From Glycomyces harbinensis (lineage in GTDB: Bacteria > Actinomycetota > Actinomycetes > Mycobacteriales > Micromonosporaceae): 64,000 bases of DNA. The stretch's first letter is position 1. Every line of letters starts with the position of its first letter. Below are positions 25,523 to 33,953 of this stretch, piece by piece. Below the pieces are notes generated by a model. It was not told where the DNA came from. It worked only from the letters and a program-made list of their open reading frames with translations, and ran no database searches. The translations under genes were made by a program, and so were the position numbers. The stretch is taken from NCBI RefSeq assembly GCF_900101745.1, contig NZ_FNAD01000018.1, positions 62,001 through 126,000 on the forward strand, in the 5' to 3' direction.

Positions 25523-25963
25523 ATGCTCGAACTGAATCCGTCCCTTTGGGATGAAATCGATCTGCCGATGCTCCACCGCATCGTGGCCTTGTTCGACCGT
25601 TCCGGTCCGTTCAACGCCGACTTGCTGGCGCAGCAATTCCGGATCGACCTCGAGCCCCGCGAGATCGCGTTCTCGGCCAAGCGCCTCGCCGACCACGGGT
25701 ACATCGAGTCGCAGAACCGCGCGGGCGGGTTCCCCCACACCATCACCAGCATCAGCGACAAGGCCCGCCAGACCCTCGCCGGCCGCCCCGCGCCCCGCGC
25801 CGACGCCTCGGCCCCGTCGTTCGACGAGCTGATTCCCCAGCTCGACGACCTCATGACGAAGGTGACGTCCGCGTTGCGGGCGAACCCGAGCCACCCTGAG
25901 GCGCCGCGCTGGCGCAACCTCGTGGCGGCGGCGACGGACATCAGGGTGGCGCTCTCGGCGTAG
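25523..25963 (+). CDS. Winged-helix-like protein of unknown function
   Basis: A 146-residue soluble protein. Residues about 10-75 look like a winged helix: LPMLHRIVALFDRSGPFNADLLAQQF followed by SAKRLADHGYIESQNRAGGFPHTITSISDKAR, close in layout to MarR or PadR-like readers. The C-terminus is helical. No clear family; possible DNA-binding role only. Seventeen bases separate its stop from that of the convergent oxidoreductase. Confidence 0.6.
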   Translation: MLELNPSLWDEIDLPMLHRIVALFDRSGPFNADLLAQQFRIDLEPREIAFSAKRLADHGYIESQNRAGGFPHTITSISDKARQTLAGRPAPRADASAPSFDELIPQLDDLMTKVTSALRANPSHPEAPRWRNLVAAATDIRVALSA

Positions 25964-25979
25964 GCGGGTCCGCCACGGG

Positions 25980-26795
25980 TCAGCGGAAGGCCGCGGCGTT
26001 CCGCTCCGCCCATGCCGCGAACGTGTGCGGGCTGCGGCCCAGCACCCGTTCCACGTCCGGGCTGATCGCCTGCTCGGCCTCGTTCGGGTCGCCGATCACG
26101 TCGAGCGTGCCCGCGACGATCTCGTCCGCCCAGAACTGGACCAGCTGCGCGTGGGCCTGGGCCCGGGTCTGCTCCACGAACTCGACCGGTTCGCCGATCG
26201 CGGCCGCGACGGCCTCGGCCTGCTGCCGCGGCGTGACCAGTGCCGGGCCGGTCAGCGTGTACGCCTTCCCCTGGTGCCCGTCCTCGGTGAGCGCGGCCGC
26301 GGCCGTCTCGGCGATGTCGAGCGGGTCGATCAGCGGCAGGCCCACGTCGCCGAAGGGCGCGATCAGCTTGCGCTGCTCGCGCACCGGGGCGGCCCCTAGG
26401 AGCGCGTTGGAGGCGAAGCCGCCCGGGCGCAGGATCGTCCATTCCAGACCGGACGCGGTCACGGCGTCCTCGTGCCCCGACAACCGCTCGTGCGGTCGGG
26501 TCGCGACGCGCTGGGAGGAGAGCAGCACGATCCGGCCGATCCCGGCGGTCTGGGCCGCCTTGACGACCGCGGCGATGTCGAGTTCGTGGTCGTGGGTGAT
26601 CAGGTACAGCCGGTCGGCTCCCGCGAAGGCCGATTCCAGCGACGCGGGCTCGTACAGGTCGGCCCGGCGGTGACGGGCACCGGCCGGGAATTCGGCCTCG
26701 CCCCTCGACACGGCGGTGACGTCTTCGCCCTTGGCGAGGAGGGCGTCGACCAGTGGGCGGCCCGTGTTTCCGGTGGCTCCGGTTACTACGATCAT
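25980..26795 (-). CDS. NAD(P)H-binding NmrA-like oxidoreductase
   Basis: A 271-residue SDR-like protein: MIVVTGATGNTGRPLVDALL with the GATGNTG dinucleotide site, GIGRIVLLSSQRV, WTILRPGGFASNAL, and the terminal RSPHTFAAWAERNAAAFR. It is a paralogue of 787-1605. It is divergent from an HxlR-type regulator, a common pairing in which the regulator senses quinones or electrophiles and induces the reductase. ATG 26795 with gaggaaa upstream. Confidence 0.88.
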   Translation of the reverse strand: MIVVTGATGNTGRPLVDALLAKGEDVTAVSRGEAEFPAGARHRRADLYEPASLESAFAGADRLYLITHDHELDIAAVVKAAQTAGIGRIVLLSSQRVATRPHERLSGHEDAVTASGLEWTILRPGGFASNALLGAAPVREQRKLIAPFGDVGLPLIDPLDIAETAAAALTEDGHQGKAYTLTGPALVTPRQQAEAVAAAIGEPVEFVEQTRAQAHAQLVQFWADEIVAGTLDVIGDPNEAEQAISPDVERVLGRSPHTFAAWAERNAAAFR

Positions 26796-26828
26796 CTTCG
26801 GTTTCCTCTCGATGGCGGTGTGAAACCC

Positions 26829-26868
26829 AAGGTAGGTCCAAGACTTACTTTCGGGAAGGACGTACCTT
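26829..26868. promoter_or_regulatory. Putative HxlR operator region
   Basis: Inverted repeat of 11-bp arms, aaggtaggtcc (26829-26839) and ggacgtacctt (26858-26868), one mismatch. Overlapping this are direct repeats tactttcggg (26846-26855) and taccttcggg (26863-26872), plus an acttac...gtaag pair. The region lies between the divergent oxidoreductase (start 26795) and HxlR gene (start 26885). Confidence 0.5.
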
Positions 26869-26884
26869 CGGGTAAGCTCCTGAC

Positions 26885-27271
26885 ATGCCGGGAGGAAATC
26901 AGATCAGTGTGGCCGCTCTGCCGCACGGCAGTGAGGGGTTTCACTCGAACTGCCCCGCAAGGCAAGTACTCGACCACATCACCAGCCGCTGGGGCATCTG
27001 GGTCCTGATCGCCTTGCGCGAGAAGGAACTTCGCTTCTTCGAGTTGCGCGAGCACATCGAGGGCATCAGCGAGAAGATGCTCTCCCAGACCCTGCGCACC
27101 CTCGTGCGCGACGGCCTCGTCTGGCGCGAGGTCGAGCCCTCCGTCCCGCCGAAGGTCACGTACGGCCTCAACGAGGTCGGCCGCGGCACCAGCGACCGCC
27201 TCGTGGACATGTTCGACTGGATCAAGGACAACGCCGAGACGTTCGGCCAGGACGGGTACGACCCGGTCTGA
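26885..27271 (+). CDS. HxlR family transcriptional regulator
   Basis: A 128-residue winged-helix regulator. The hallmark CPARQVLDHITSRWGIWVLIALREKELRFFEL includes a conserved N-terminal Cys (HSNCPARQ) that senses electrophiles or oxidants in YodB/HypR-type members. It continues IEGISEKMLSQTLRTLVRDGLVWREVEPSVPPKVTYGLNEVG, the recognition helix and wing. Likely a repressor of the divergent NmrA-like reductase and of itself. Confidence 0.93.
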   Translation: MPGGNQISVAALPHGSEGFHSNCPARQVLDHITSRWGIWVLIALREKELRFFELREHIEGISEKMLSQTLRTLVRDGLVWREVEPSVPPKVTYGLNEVGRGTSDRLVDMFDWIKDNAETFGQDGYDPV

Positions 27272-27426
27272 CCCGGGCCGGGCGGCGCCCCGCGCCGCGT
27301 CCGTCACCGGTCGCCTCCCCGGAGTCCGCCGGCCCGCCATGCGAGCGCGATAGCATCGGCGAGGCCGGGAACCGGCCCCGGCGCCGCGACCCGGCCGAAT
27401 CCCGCGCGGACACGAAGGAGCAGCAC

Positions 27427-28179
27427 ATGGCACGCACAGCAGTCGTCAGCGGCGGCGGCACCGGCATCGGCCGCGCCGTCGCCGCCCGCTTCGCCGACGC
27501 CGGCGACAACGTCATCCTCGTCGGCCGCCGCGCCGACGTCCTCGCCGACACCGCGGTCCTCTTCGGACCCACGACGTCCTACGTGGCCGCCGACCTCGCG
27601 ACCGTCGAAGGCGCCCAGCGCGTCGTCGACTACGCCGTCGAGAAGGCCGGAAGCGTCGACGTCATCGTCGCAGCCGCCGGCGGCAACGCCGGCATCGGCC
27701 CGCGCGGCGACCTCGAGGGGCTCGAGGGCCTCGCTCTCGCCTCCGCGGTATGGAACGCGAACCTTCAACTGAACGTGCTCACCGCCGTCCACCTCGTCGA
27801 AGGCCTCAAGCCGCACCTCGCCGAACACGCCCGCATCGTCCTGTTCAGCTCCATCGCCGCCTACCGCGGCTCCGGCTCCGGCAGCTACGCCGCCGCCAAG
27901 TCCGCCCTGCACCCGTACGCGATCGACCTCTCCGCGCAGCTCGGCGACCGCGGCGTCACCGTGAACGTCATCGCGCCCGGGTACATCGAGGACACCGAGT
28001 TCTTCGCCGACACCATGACCCCGCGCCGCCGCGGCCGCCTCGCCGAGCAGACGCACAATCAGCGGCCCGGCACGCCCGCCGACATCGCCGCCCTCACCGC
28101 CTGGCTCACCTCGCCCGAGGCCGGGCACGTGACCGCGCAGATCATCCAGTCCAACGGCGGCGCCTTTCCCGGGCGCTGA
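27427..28179 (+). CDS. Classical short-chain dehydrogenase/reductase
   Basis: A 250-residue classical SDR: cofactor site VVSGGGTGIGRAVA (residues 7-20), Ser142 region FSSIAAYRG, and catalytic Tyr154-Lys158 in SYAAAKSA. The C-terminal GHVTAQIIQSNGGAFPGR matches FabG-like enzymes. The canonical NAG stretch is replaced by AAAGG, a modest departure. ATG 27427 has gaaggag upstream. Two bases separate its stop from the next start, so it pairs with the metallophosphoesterase. Substrate unknown. Confidence 0.93.
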   Translation: MARTAVVSGGGTGIGRAVAARFADAGDNVILVGRRADVLADTAVLFGPTTSYVAADLATVEGAQRVVDYAVEKAGSVDVIVAAAGGNAGIGPRGDLEGLEGLALASAVWNANLQLNVLTAVHLVEGLKPHLAEHARIVLFSSIAAYRGSGSGSYAAAKSALHPYAIDLSAQLGDRGVTVNVIAPGYIEDTEFFADTMTPRRRGRLAEQTHNQRPGTPADIAALTAWLTSPEAGHVTAQIIQSNGGAFPGR

Positions 28180-28181
28180 GG

Positions 28182-29408
28182 GTGGACGCACTCTGGTCGA
28201 CCGTCCCGGACATCGCGATCCCGGTCGGGTTCACCGTCCTCCACGTCTACCTGTGGACGCGGCTGTTTCGCGACACCACCCGCCGCGGTTCGCGATGGCG
28301 CCCGGCCGGGGCCGTGCTCCTCGCCGTCCTCGGCACCCTCGGGATGCTGGCCCAGTGGTTCACGCCGTCCGTCCACGGCCCCATGTGGTTCCAGGCGGCG
28401 GTCGGCTGGCCGGGCTGGATCTGGTTCGGCGCCATGATGTACCTGACCGGCGTCCTCGTCCTGGCCGAGCCGGCCCGCTGGTTCATATTGCGCCGCAAGC
28501 AGAAAGAGAAGACGGAGACGGCGAACCTCGCCCGCCGGGTCATCGCCGGTCCCGAGGACTCGCCCGAGGGCCTGTCGCGGCGGCGCGTCGTCTCCCGCGC
28601 GATCGGCCTCGGCGCCACCGCGATCGCGCTCGGCACGGTCGGGCACGGCCTCTACGAGGGCTACCGCACGCCGCAGCTGAAGGCCGTGACCGTCCCGCTG
28701 GCCCGCCTGGACCGGCGCTTCGACGGCTACCGGATCGCGATCGTCGGCGACACGCACTTCTCGGCGATCCGCGGCCGCGGGTACTGCGAGCGCGTGGTGG
28801 AGCGGATCAACGGCACGCAGGCCGACCTCATCGCCTTCGTCGGCGACCTCGCCGGCAACGAGGCCGACCAGATCCGCGACGCGACCGACCCTCTTGCGGG
28901 CCTGGCGGCCCGCGACGGCGCGTTCTTCGTGGCGGGGAACGCCGAGCACTACGTGGGCGCCGACGCCTGGTACGACCGGGTGGCCGAACTCGGGATGACC
29001 GGCCTGCCGAACAAACGCGTCGAGCTGCCCGGCTTCGACCTCGCCGGCGTGAACGACCTGATCGTGGAGCAGCGCCACATGGAGGACACCGAGACCGGCC
29101 CGGACTTCGAAGCGGCCCTAGATGACCGCGACCCCGCCCGCCCGGTGGTGCTCCTCGCGCACCAGCCGAGCGCGGTGGACCGCGTCGCCGGGTACGGCGT
29201 CGACCTCCAGCTGTCGGGCCACACGCACGGCGGCCAGATGTGGCCGGTGCACGTGCTCTCCCGCCTGCGCAGCGGCCAGCTGAGCGGCCTCGAGGACCAC
29301 GACGGCACGCAGGTCTACGTGACGAACGGGGCGGGCACGAACGGCCCCCCGATCCGCGTCGGCGCCGACGCCGACATCACGGTGATGACCCTCCGCTCGG
29401 CAAGCTGA
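28182..29408 (+). CDS. Membrane-anchored calcineurin-like metallophosphoesterase
   Basis: A 408-residue protein. Residues 1 to about 150 hold several TM helices (VPDIAIPVGFTVLHVYLW, AGAVLLAVLGTLGMLAQWF, GWIWFGAMMYLTGVLVLA, then AIGLGATAIALGTVGHGL). The enzyme domain (about 175-408) has the phosphoesterase set: VGDTHFS, FVGDLAGN, AGNAEHYV (replacing the usual GNHE with GNAEH), LLAHQPS and GHTHGGQMWP. The YaeI-like branch acts on cell-envelope phospholipids or sugars facing outside. The start is GTG 28182, two bases after the SDR stop. Confidence 0.9.
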   Translation: MDALWSTVPDIAIPVGFTVLHVYLWTRLFRDTTRRGSRWRPAGAVLLAVLGTLGMLAQWFTPSVHGPMWFQAAVGWPGWIWFGAMMYLTGVLVLAEPARWFILRRKQKEKTETANLARRVIAGPEDSPEGLSRRRVVSRAIGLGATAIALGTVGHGLYEGYRTPQLKAVTVPLARLDRRFDGYRIAIVGDTHFSAIRGRGYCERVVERINGTQADLIAFVGDLAGNEADQIRDATDPLAGLAARDGAFFVAGNAEHYVGADAWYDRVAELGMTGLPNKRVELPGFDLAGVNDLIVEQRHMEDTETGPDFEAALDDRDPARPVVLLAHQPSAVDRVAGYGVDLQLSGHTHGGQMWPVHVLSRLRSGQLSGLEDHDGTQVYVTNGAGTNGPPIRVGADADITVMTLRSAS

Positions 29409-29736
29409 CCCGGGCGGCCCGGAGCGCCGCGCGTTCGGCGGCGGCGTGCCACCAGGCGGGCGGGGACGGCCCGTCGACCTTCGCGGCGGGCTGGTCGGGA
29501 TGGAGACCGACCCGCCGCAGCGCGTCGCCGTCGACCCGGACGTCATACCAGCCGCGCCAGTGACCTTCCGGGTCCGCCGAGCAGATCAGATCCGCTCGGA
29601 TCTCGCACTCGCCGAAGGGCATCCAGTCGATGCCGCGATCGCGCAGTCAAGCGCGCACGGCCGCGTCCGGCCGGAGGCGGCCCGGCAGGTTCTCGTAGAC
29701 GGCGATGGAAATCCATTCGATGCTCGGAGCGTCCAT
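29377..29736 (-). pseudogene. Hypothetical gene interrupted by an in-frame TGA
   Basis: From ATG 29736 the frame reads MDAPSIEWISIAVYENLPGR...DAAVRA and stops at TGA 29647-29649. The same frame continues at once: LRDRGIDWMPFGECEIRAD...GHWRGWYDVRVDGDALRRVG and ends at 29377. The two halves look like one 119-residue protein with a single nonsense codon, for example a changed CGA or TGG. The 3' end overlaps the metallophosphoesterase stop by 32 bases. Family not recognised. Alternatively the second half could be a short gene from ATG 29622, or this could be a sequencing error. Confidence 0.5.
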
Positions 29737-29941
29737 AAGTCCAGCATGCCAAATGCCCGCAACTGCGGTGAAAGCCGACCAGCGGTGAAAGTAGTTGTGG
29801 CGGTCAGGAGTTCGAACCCGTAATGTCAATTACTCGGACGGCAGATTCAGTCGCAGACGATGAGTCCCCCAATGAGTCCAGCGCTCACTGCGCGAGGCGG
29901 GAACGCCCCCTCAGAACTGCCGAGTTCACGATGGGAGACCG

Positions 29942-32900
29942 GTGACCGACACGCCAGCCAAGATCTTTCGCCACATGGAGGCGTCCTACGCCCCGAGAAC
30001 GATGGGCCGGCCCCGCGGCATTCACGAGGGCTTTTCGGTCCTGGACTTCGAGCTTCGCTTTCTCACACTGCTGGCCTTGGCGACGGTGCGGGCTGCAGGG
30101 GTGACTCCATCCGCCCTCGGCTGGTCTCCCGGACTCGGAGAGTGGAGTGGCTACCTGAAGGGGGCCTTGAAGCAACTCGATGCTTGTCCCACTGCCGCGG
30201 CGGCTCATGTGGGTCAGGCCATCAGAGTGGCTCTGGACCTCTATGGCCAAGACGTCCCGAACGCACCTCCCGGCCTGCAGAACCTCAAGGGTCTTCGTGA
30301 CCATGTCAGCCACGGAGGGCCGCTACCGACCGGTCAGAGCGAGTTGGCCACGCTCGACGGGCTGATCAAGGGGATCTCCGACACCATCGTCGATTGCCTC
30401 TCCGAAGCCGAAGTACAGCTGCGCCAAGAGGAACGGAGCGCCTCGGACCTGCGGCCGTCGTTCATCTGGGGACAGGACGAGGTCCTGCTGTGGCCTCTCG
30501 TCTTCGTGGACACCAGCGATACCTGGCATGTCTACTCCCGATTTCGCGGGTCCAGTCCCACGTACCTCGGTTTCGGCGGCGACCGAGTGAGAGTGACCTC
30601 TTCAGACGAACGGATTCAATCCGAGCTGCGTCGCCTTCTCAAGCCGAAAGGCCAGGAAGATGCCACGCTGCAGCACTTTGTGAAAGACGTCGAACGGGAT
30701 CTCCACGGCTTCGCTGACGACGACTCCGAAATCGTGTACTCGGATCAGGGACAGGGATTCGAGTTCTACTGGACCAAGGCCACCGGTGAGGGCACCGGAA
30801 CCCAACCCCGCCGGGACTACTTCCGGCTTGGTCCGGACAACGCGAGGCAATGGAGCAACGAATCCGACTGGGTGCCCTATTCCGAGTACTTGCGGAATCT
30901 GGCGAACTGGCAGGTGGTCGCAACTCGCCTGCGACAGAAGCTGGAGCAGATCGAGTCGCAGCTCGTCGCCGAGGAACGCGAGACCCTCGGCTGGACGCTA
31001 CCTGAAAGCGGCACGACCCGAATGGCCAAAGTGATCGTGTCGGACATCGACGGCAGCCACTTGGAGCCGGCCTGCACCTTCGCCGAGCTCATCGGCGAGG
31101 TCGACGAGGACCTCCAGGCCAATCGCGGTCAGACGCAGGTGGTCTTCATCAACGGTGAGGCCGGCATCGGCAAGACTCGGGCGATGGTGGATGCCGCGAA
31201 GTCGCGCGCTCAGGCCGTCGAGCAGGCGCTAGAAGAGGGAGCTCCCTCAGATCTCCCCCTATTCCTCTATGTTCGCTCCACCGGCCAAGTGCTCGACAGT
31301 CTGCCGACGGTGGTGTCGAGCGCGGTGGCGTCCACCCGAAATCTCACTGACGCAGGTGTCAAGGCTCTCTGCCGGAACGGGCTGATGACGCTGCTGATCG
31401 ACGGATTCGATGAGCTCCTGGGCGGCGTCGGTTACAGCGACGCCGTCGGATCCCTGCGGCCCTGGCTCAGTGAGCTCGGGGGACGCGGCGTGGTCATCGT
31501 CTCGGCCCGCTCTTCTTACTACATGGGCCAATATCGTTCGAGCGTCGAAAGGGCGAACGAGCAGGGGCTGGCTCTGGTCCGGCACCGCATCGCGGAGATA
31601 CAGCGCTGGTCTCCCGAGGACGTCCTGTCGTTCCTGGTCGCGTGCGGAGTCTCGCCGGAAAGCCTCGACGGACTGTCCGAGTCGGACCGCCAACTCCTCG
31701 GACTCCCGTTCTTCGCGCGCGTGTTCGCCGAAATCTGTCGGGACCCCAAAGAGAGTGAGATCGAGGAGGGCGGCCTCACCGAGCGATTGCTGAGCAAGTA
31801 CGTGCACCGTGAAGAGGGAAAGCTCGCGGCACTGCTCAGCAGTGCTGAGCTGCGGCGGATGTTCGAGTACGTCGCGGAATTCATGGCGAGCAACGAAGAG
31901 CGCGAGGCGGACATCAGTGAGCTGGAGATCGCCGCTGAGAGCGCGATCGGAGAGGAGCTGTCCAGCACTGGCAGGCGCCGTCACCTGAAACAGCGGCTGA
32001 CGGTGCTCTGCGGTCTCGCCGCCACCTCAGATGAGACGTCCGCTTCTCGTTTTCGATTCCAACATGAGCTGTTCTTCGACCAGTTCTTGGCAGGGGCCGC
32101 AAGTGAATACCTCAAAAGCGGACAGATCAAATTGTTCCACACCATGCTCACACAGGCCCACTGGCGGTCGGCGACCATTGCAGCATTGGTAGGCGCGGTC
32201 GGCCCGGAGCCTATTGCCGAGGCGATCAGCGGTTTTCGACTCAGTTCGGCAGGCGCCGGTCAGGTTGTGGCCGCGACAAACCTGGGGTCCCTCTGGTCGG
32301 CAGTCATTCGAGGAACTGGCCGGATGCCAGGGCTCGACATCGTCGGCGCCGTATTCGCAGACGAACTGGATCTCAGCCAGACGCGGTTCACCAGCGCACG
32401 CATGACCGATTGCGACCTGTCCTCCCTCTCGCTACCTCGTTCGCCTGGCTGGCGGCTTCATCTTGAAGGGACCAAAATCAGGAAACTCCGTGTCACCGGA
32501 TCACCCTCCGACCTTTCAGGGCTTCGCGAGATGCGCCATGCCGACTTGATCGAACTCTGGCTTCCCAAGGTGCTCCTGGTTCGGAAGGACGAAATCCTCG
32601 AGGCGTTGCACAGGTACGGGTCTGAAATCGTCGATGCCGAGGTTCAGAGTCTTCAGGCTCCCTCGAAGGATGAACAGGCGGCTCGCCACTTTCTCGCCAA
32701 CATGTCCAGGCGATTGGAAAAGTCGGTGATCCTTCTACGTGATCACCAGCCGGACGATTCCCGGCTGAAGTGGATGCGAGATTACGGGTCAGACGCCTGG
32801 AAGAAGTTCGTCAGCGACTTGTTGTTCATGGGGCTCGCCACGGAGGAGCAGATCTCCGCCAGCGGCGAACCGAAATTTCGGTTGCGTCTCGTATACACCG

Positions 32901-32974
32901 CGTCCGCGATCATGGACAACGACGGGTCGCAGCCAGATGTGTCCGATTTCTGGGAGCGACTCAAGAGGGGGTGA
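29942..32974 (+). CDS. NACHT/STAND-type NTPase with HEPN-like N-terminal domain, candidate anti-phage protein
   Basis: A 1010-residue protein. Residues about 30-160 are helical and contain GLRDHVSHGG (Arg119-x4-His124), matching the Rx4-6H active site of HEPN ribonucleases. About 165-370 I cannot assign. The NTPase core has Walker A NGEAGIGKT (404-412), Walker B LLIDGFDEL (484-492) and a sensor-like VIVSARSSYY near 520. A helical section follows (winged-helix/ARC-like), then about five pentapeptide-like units (DLSQT RFTSA RMTDC DLSSL) near 805-830 and a final domain of about 150 residues. It looks like a switch: the C-terminus senses, NTP binding oligomerises, the HEPN-like part acts. Codon use is visibly less GC-rich than in neighbours, suggesting transfer. 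GTG 29942 has gggaga upstream. It stands alone. Confidence 0.8.
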   Translation: MTDTPAKIFRHMEASYAPRTMGRPRGIHEGFSVLDFELRFLTLLALATVRAAGVTPSALGWSPGLGEWSGYLKGALKQLDACPTAAAAHVGQAIRVALDLYGQDVPNAPPGLQNLKGLRDHVSHGGPLPTGQSELATLDGLIKGISDTIVDCLSEAEVQLRQEERSASDLRPSFIWGQDEVLLWPLVFVDTSDTWHVYSRFRGSSPTYLGFGGDRVRVTSSDERIQSELRRLLKPKGQEDATLQHFVKDVERDLHGFADDDSEIVYSDQGQGFEFYWTKATGEGTGTQPRRDYFRLGPDNARQWSNESDWVPYSEYLRNLANWQVVATRLRQKLEQIESQLVAEERETLGWTLPESGTTRMAKVIVSDIDGSHLEPACTFAELIGEVDEDLQANRGQTQVVFINGEAGIGKTRAMVDAAKSRAQAVEQALEEGAPSDLPLFLYVRSTGQVLDSLPTVVSSAVASTRNLTDAGVKALCRNGLMTLLIDGFDELLGGVGYSDAVGSLRPWLSELGGRGVVIVSARSSYYMGQYRSSVERANEQGLALVRHRIAEIQRWSPEDVLSFLVACGVSPESLDGLSESDRQLLGLPFFARVFAEICRDPKESEIEEGGLTERLLSKYVHREEGKLAALLSSAELRRMFEYVAEFMASNEEREADISELEIAAESAIGEELSSTGRRRHLKQRLTVLCGLAATSDETSASRFRFQHELFFDQFLAGAASEYLKSGQIKLFHTMLTQAHWRSATIAALVGAVGPEPIAEAISGFRLSSAGAGQVVAATNLGSLWSAVIRGTGRMPGLDIVGAVFADELDLSQTRFTSARMTDCDLSSLSLPRSPGWRLHLEGTKIRKLRVTGSPSDLSGLREMRHADLIELWLPKVLLVRKDEILEALHRYGSEIVDAEVQSLQAPSKDEQAARHFLANMSRRLEKSVILLRDHQPDDSRLKWMRDYGSDAWKKFVSDLLFMGLATEEQISASGEPKFRLRLVYTASAIMDNDGSQPDVSDFWERLKRG

Positions 32975-33030
32975 CCCCCGACGCGAGGAAGTGGGCCGGA
33001 GTGTCGTACCCGGCCGTTAGGGTCGGGGGC

Positions 33031-33732
33031 ATGGACATCATCCTCATTCCCGGGTTCTGGCTCGACGCGTCCTCCTGGGACGAGATCGCGCCCGCCCTCG
33101 AAAAAGCCGGGCACCGCACGCACGCGCTCACGCTTCCCGGCATGGAGTCGGCGGACGCCGACCGCAGCGGCATCGGCCTGCGCGACCACGTCGACGCGGT
33201 CGCCGCCGCCGTCGACGCGATCGACGGCCCCGTGGTCCTGGTGGGCCACTCCGGCGGCGGCGCGGTCGCGCACGCCGTGGCCGACGCCCGCCCCGATCGC
33301 GTCAGTCGCGTGATCTATGTGGACTCCGCCCCGCTCGGCCCCGGCGGCGTCATCAACGACGAGCTTCCCGTCGTCGGCGGCGAGATCCCGCTGCCGGACT
33401 GGAACGTGTTCGAGGACGAGGACCTCGTCGACCTCACCCCCGAATTGCGCGAGGCATTCCGCGCCAGGGCCATCCCGACCCCCAAGGGCGTCGCCTTCGA
33501 CGAGCAGCGGCTCGGCGACGACCGCCGCTTCGACGTCCCGATCACCGTCATCTGCTGCGAGTTCAGCAGCGCCATGGTCCGCGCCTGGGTCGAGCAGCAG
33601 ATCCCCTTCGCCAAGGAACTCGCCACCGTCAAGGACGCGAGCTACATCGACCTCCCCACGGGCCACTGGCCCCAGTTCACCAAGCCCGCCGAACTCACCG
33701 ACGCGATCCTCTCCGCCGTCGGCCACGCATAA
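33031..33732 (+). CDS. Alpha/beta hydrolase
   Basis: A 233-residue hydrolase with HGF-type start (ILIPGFWLDASSWDEI), nucleophile elbow GHSGGG (Ser74) and catalytic His in LPTGHWPQF near the C-terminus. This is the short esterase type (EstA/AB hydrolase 6). It has normal high GC, so it marks the end of the foreign-looking stretch. The frame extends upstream into the NTPase gene only by chance; ATG 33031 is chosen. Substrate unknown. Confidence 0.88.
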   Translation: MDIILIPGFWLDASSWDEIAPALEKAGHRTHALTLPGMESADADRSGIGLRDHVDAVAAAVDAIDGPVVLVGHSGGGAVAHAVADARPDRVSRVIYVDSAPLGPGGVINDELPVVGGEIPLPDWNVFEDEDLVDLTPELREAFRARAIPTPKGVAFDEQRLGDDRRFDVPITVICCEFSSAMVRAWVEQQIPFAKELATVKDASYIDLPTGHWPQFTKPAELTDAILSAVGHA

Positions 33733-33856
33733 GGGACGAACCGGGCCGCCGGCCTTCGGGTCGGCGGCTCTTCCCATGCCGGGACCGGGCCCGTTCGAAC
33801 ACTCGAAAAATAGTTCCTGAGCTGCGGACATCGCGGTGCGTGACGGCTTGGAATTG

Positions 33857-33875
33857 TCATACCTCGAACGTATGA
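33857..33875. promoter_or_regulatory. Palindromic operator upstream of the antirepressor-like gene
   Basis: Perfect inverted repeat tcatac (33857-33862) / gtatga (33870-33875) around a 7-base spacer, about 80 bases before the ATG at 33954. It may bind a repressor or the encoded protein itself. The left half (atacctcga) matches that of the PadR palindrome at 3451. Confidence 0.45.
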
Positions 33876-33953
33876 TCGAAGATGACGCAGTACAGTCCTC
33901 CGCCCGGAACACCACCTCCGGCGGCGGGCGAACGCCAGAGAACGGAGCCCACC

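Noticed and set aside
29647..29649. The in-frame TGA as a selenocysteine codon
   Set aside because: No SECIS-like hairpin directly after it was apparent and no redox motif surrounds it; a nonsense mutation is simpler.
29805..29840. tRNA T-loop-like sequence gttcgaaccc near the foreign-looking gene, considered as an integration site remnant
   Set aside because: Neither strand gives paired T-arm and acceptor stems, no tRNA body is adjacent, and no matching direct repeat was found at the other end of the segment.
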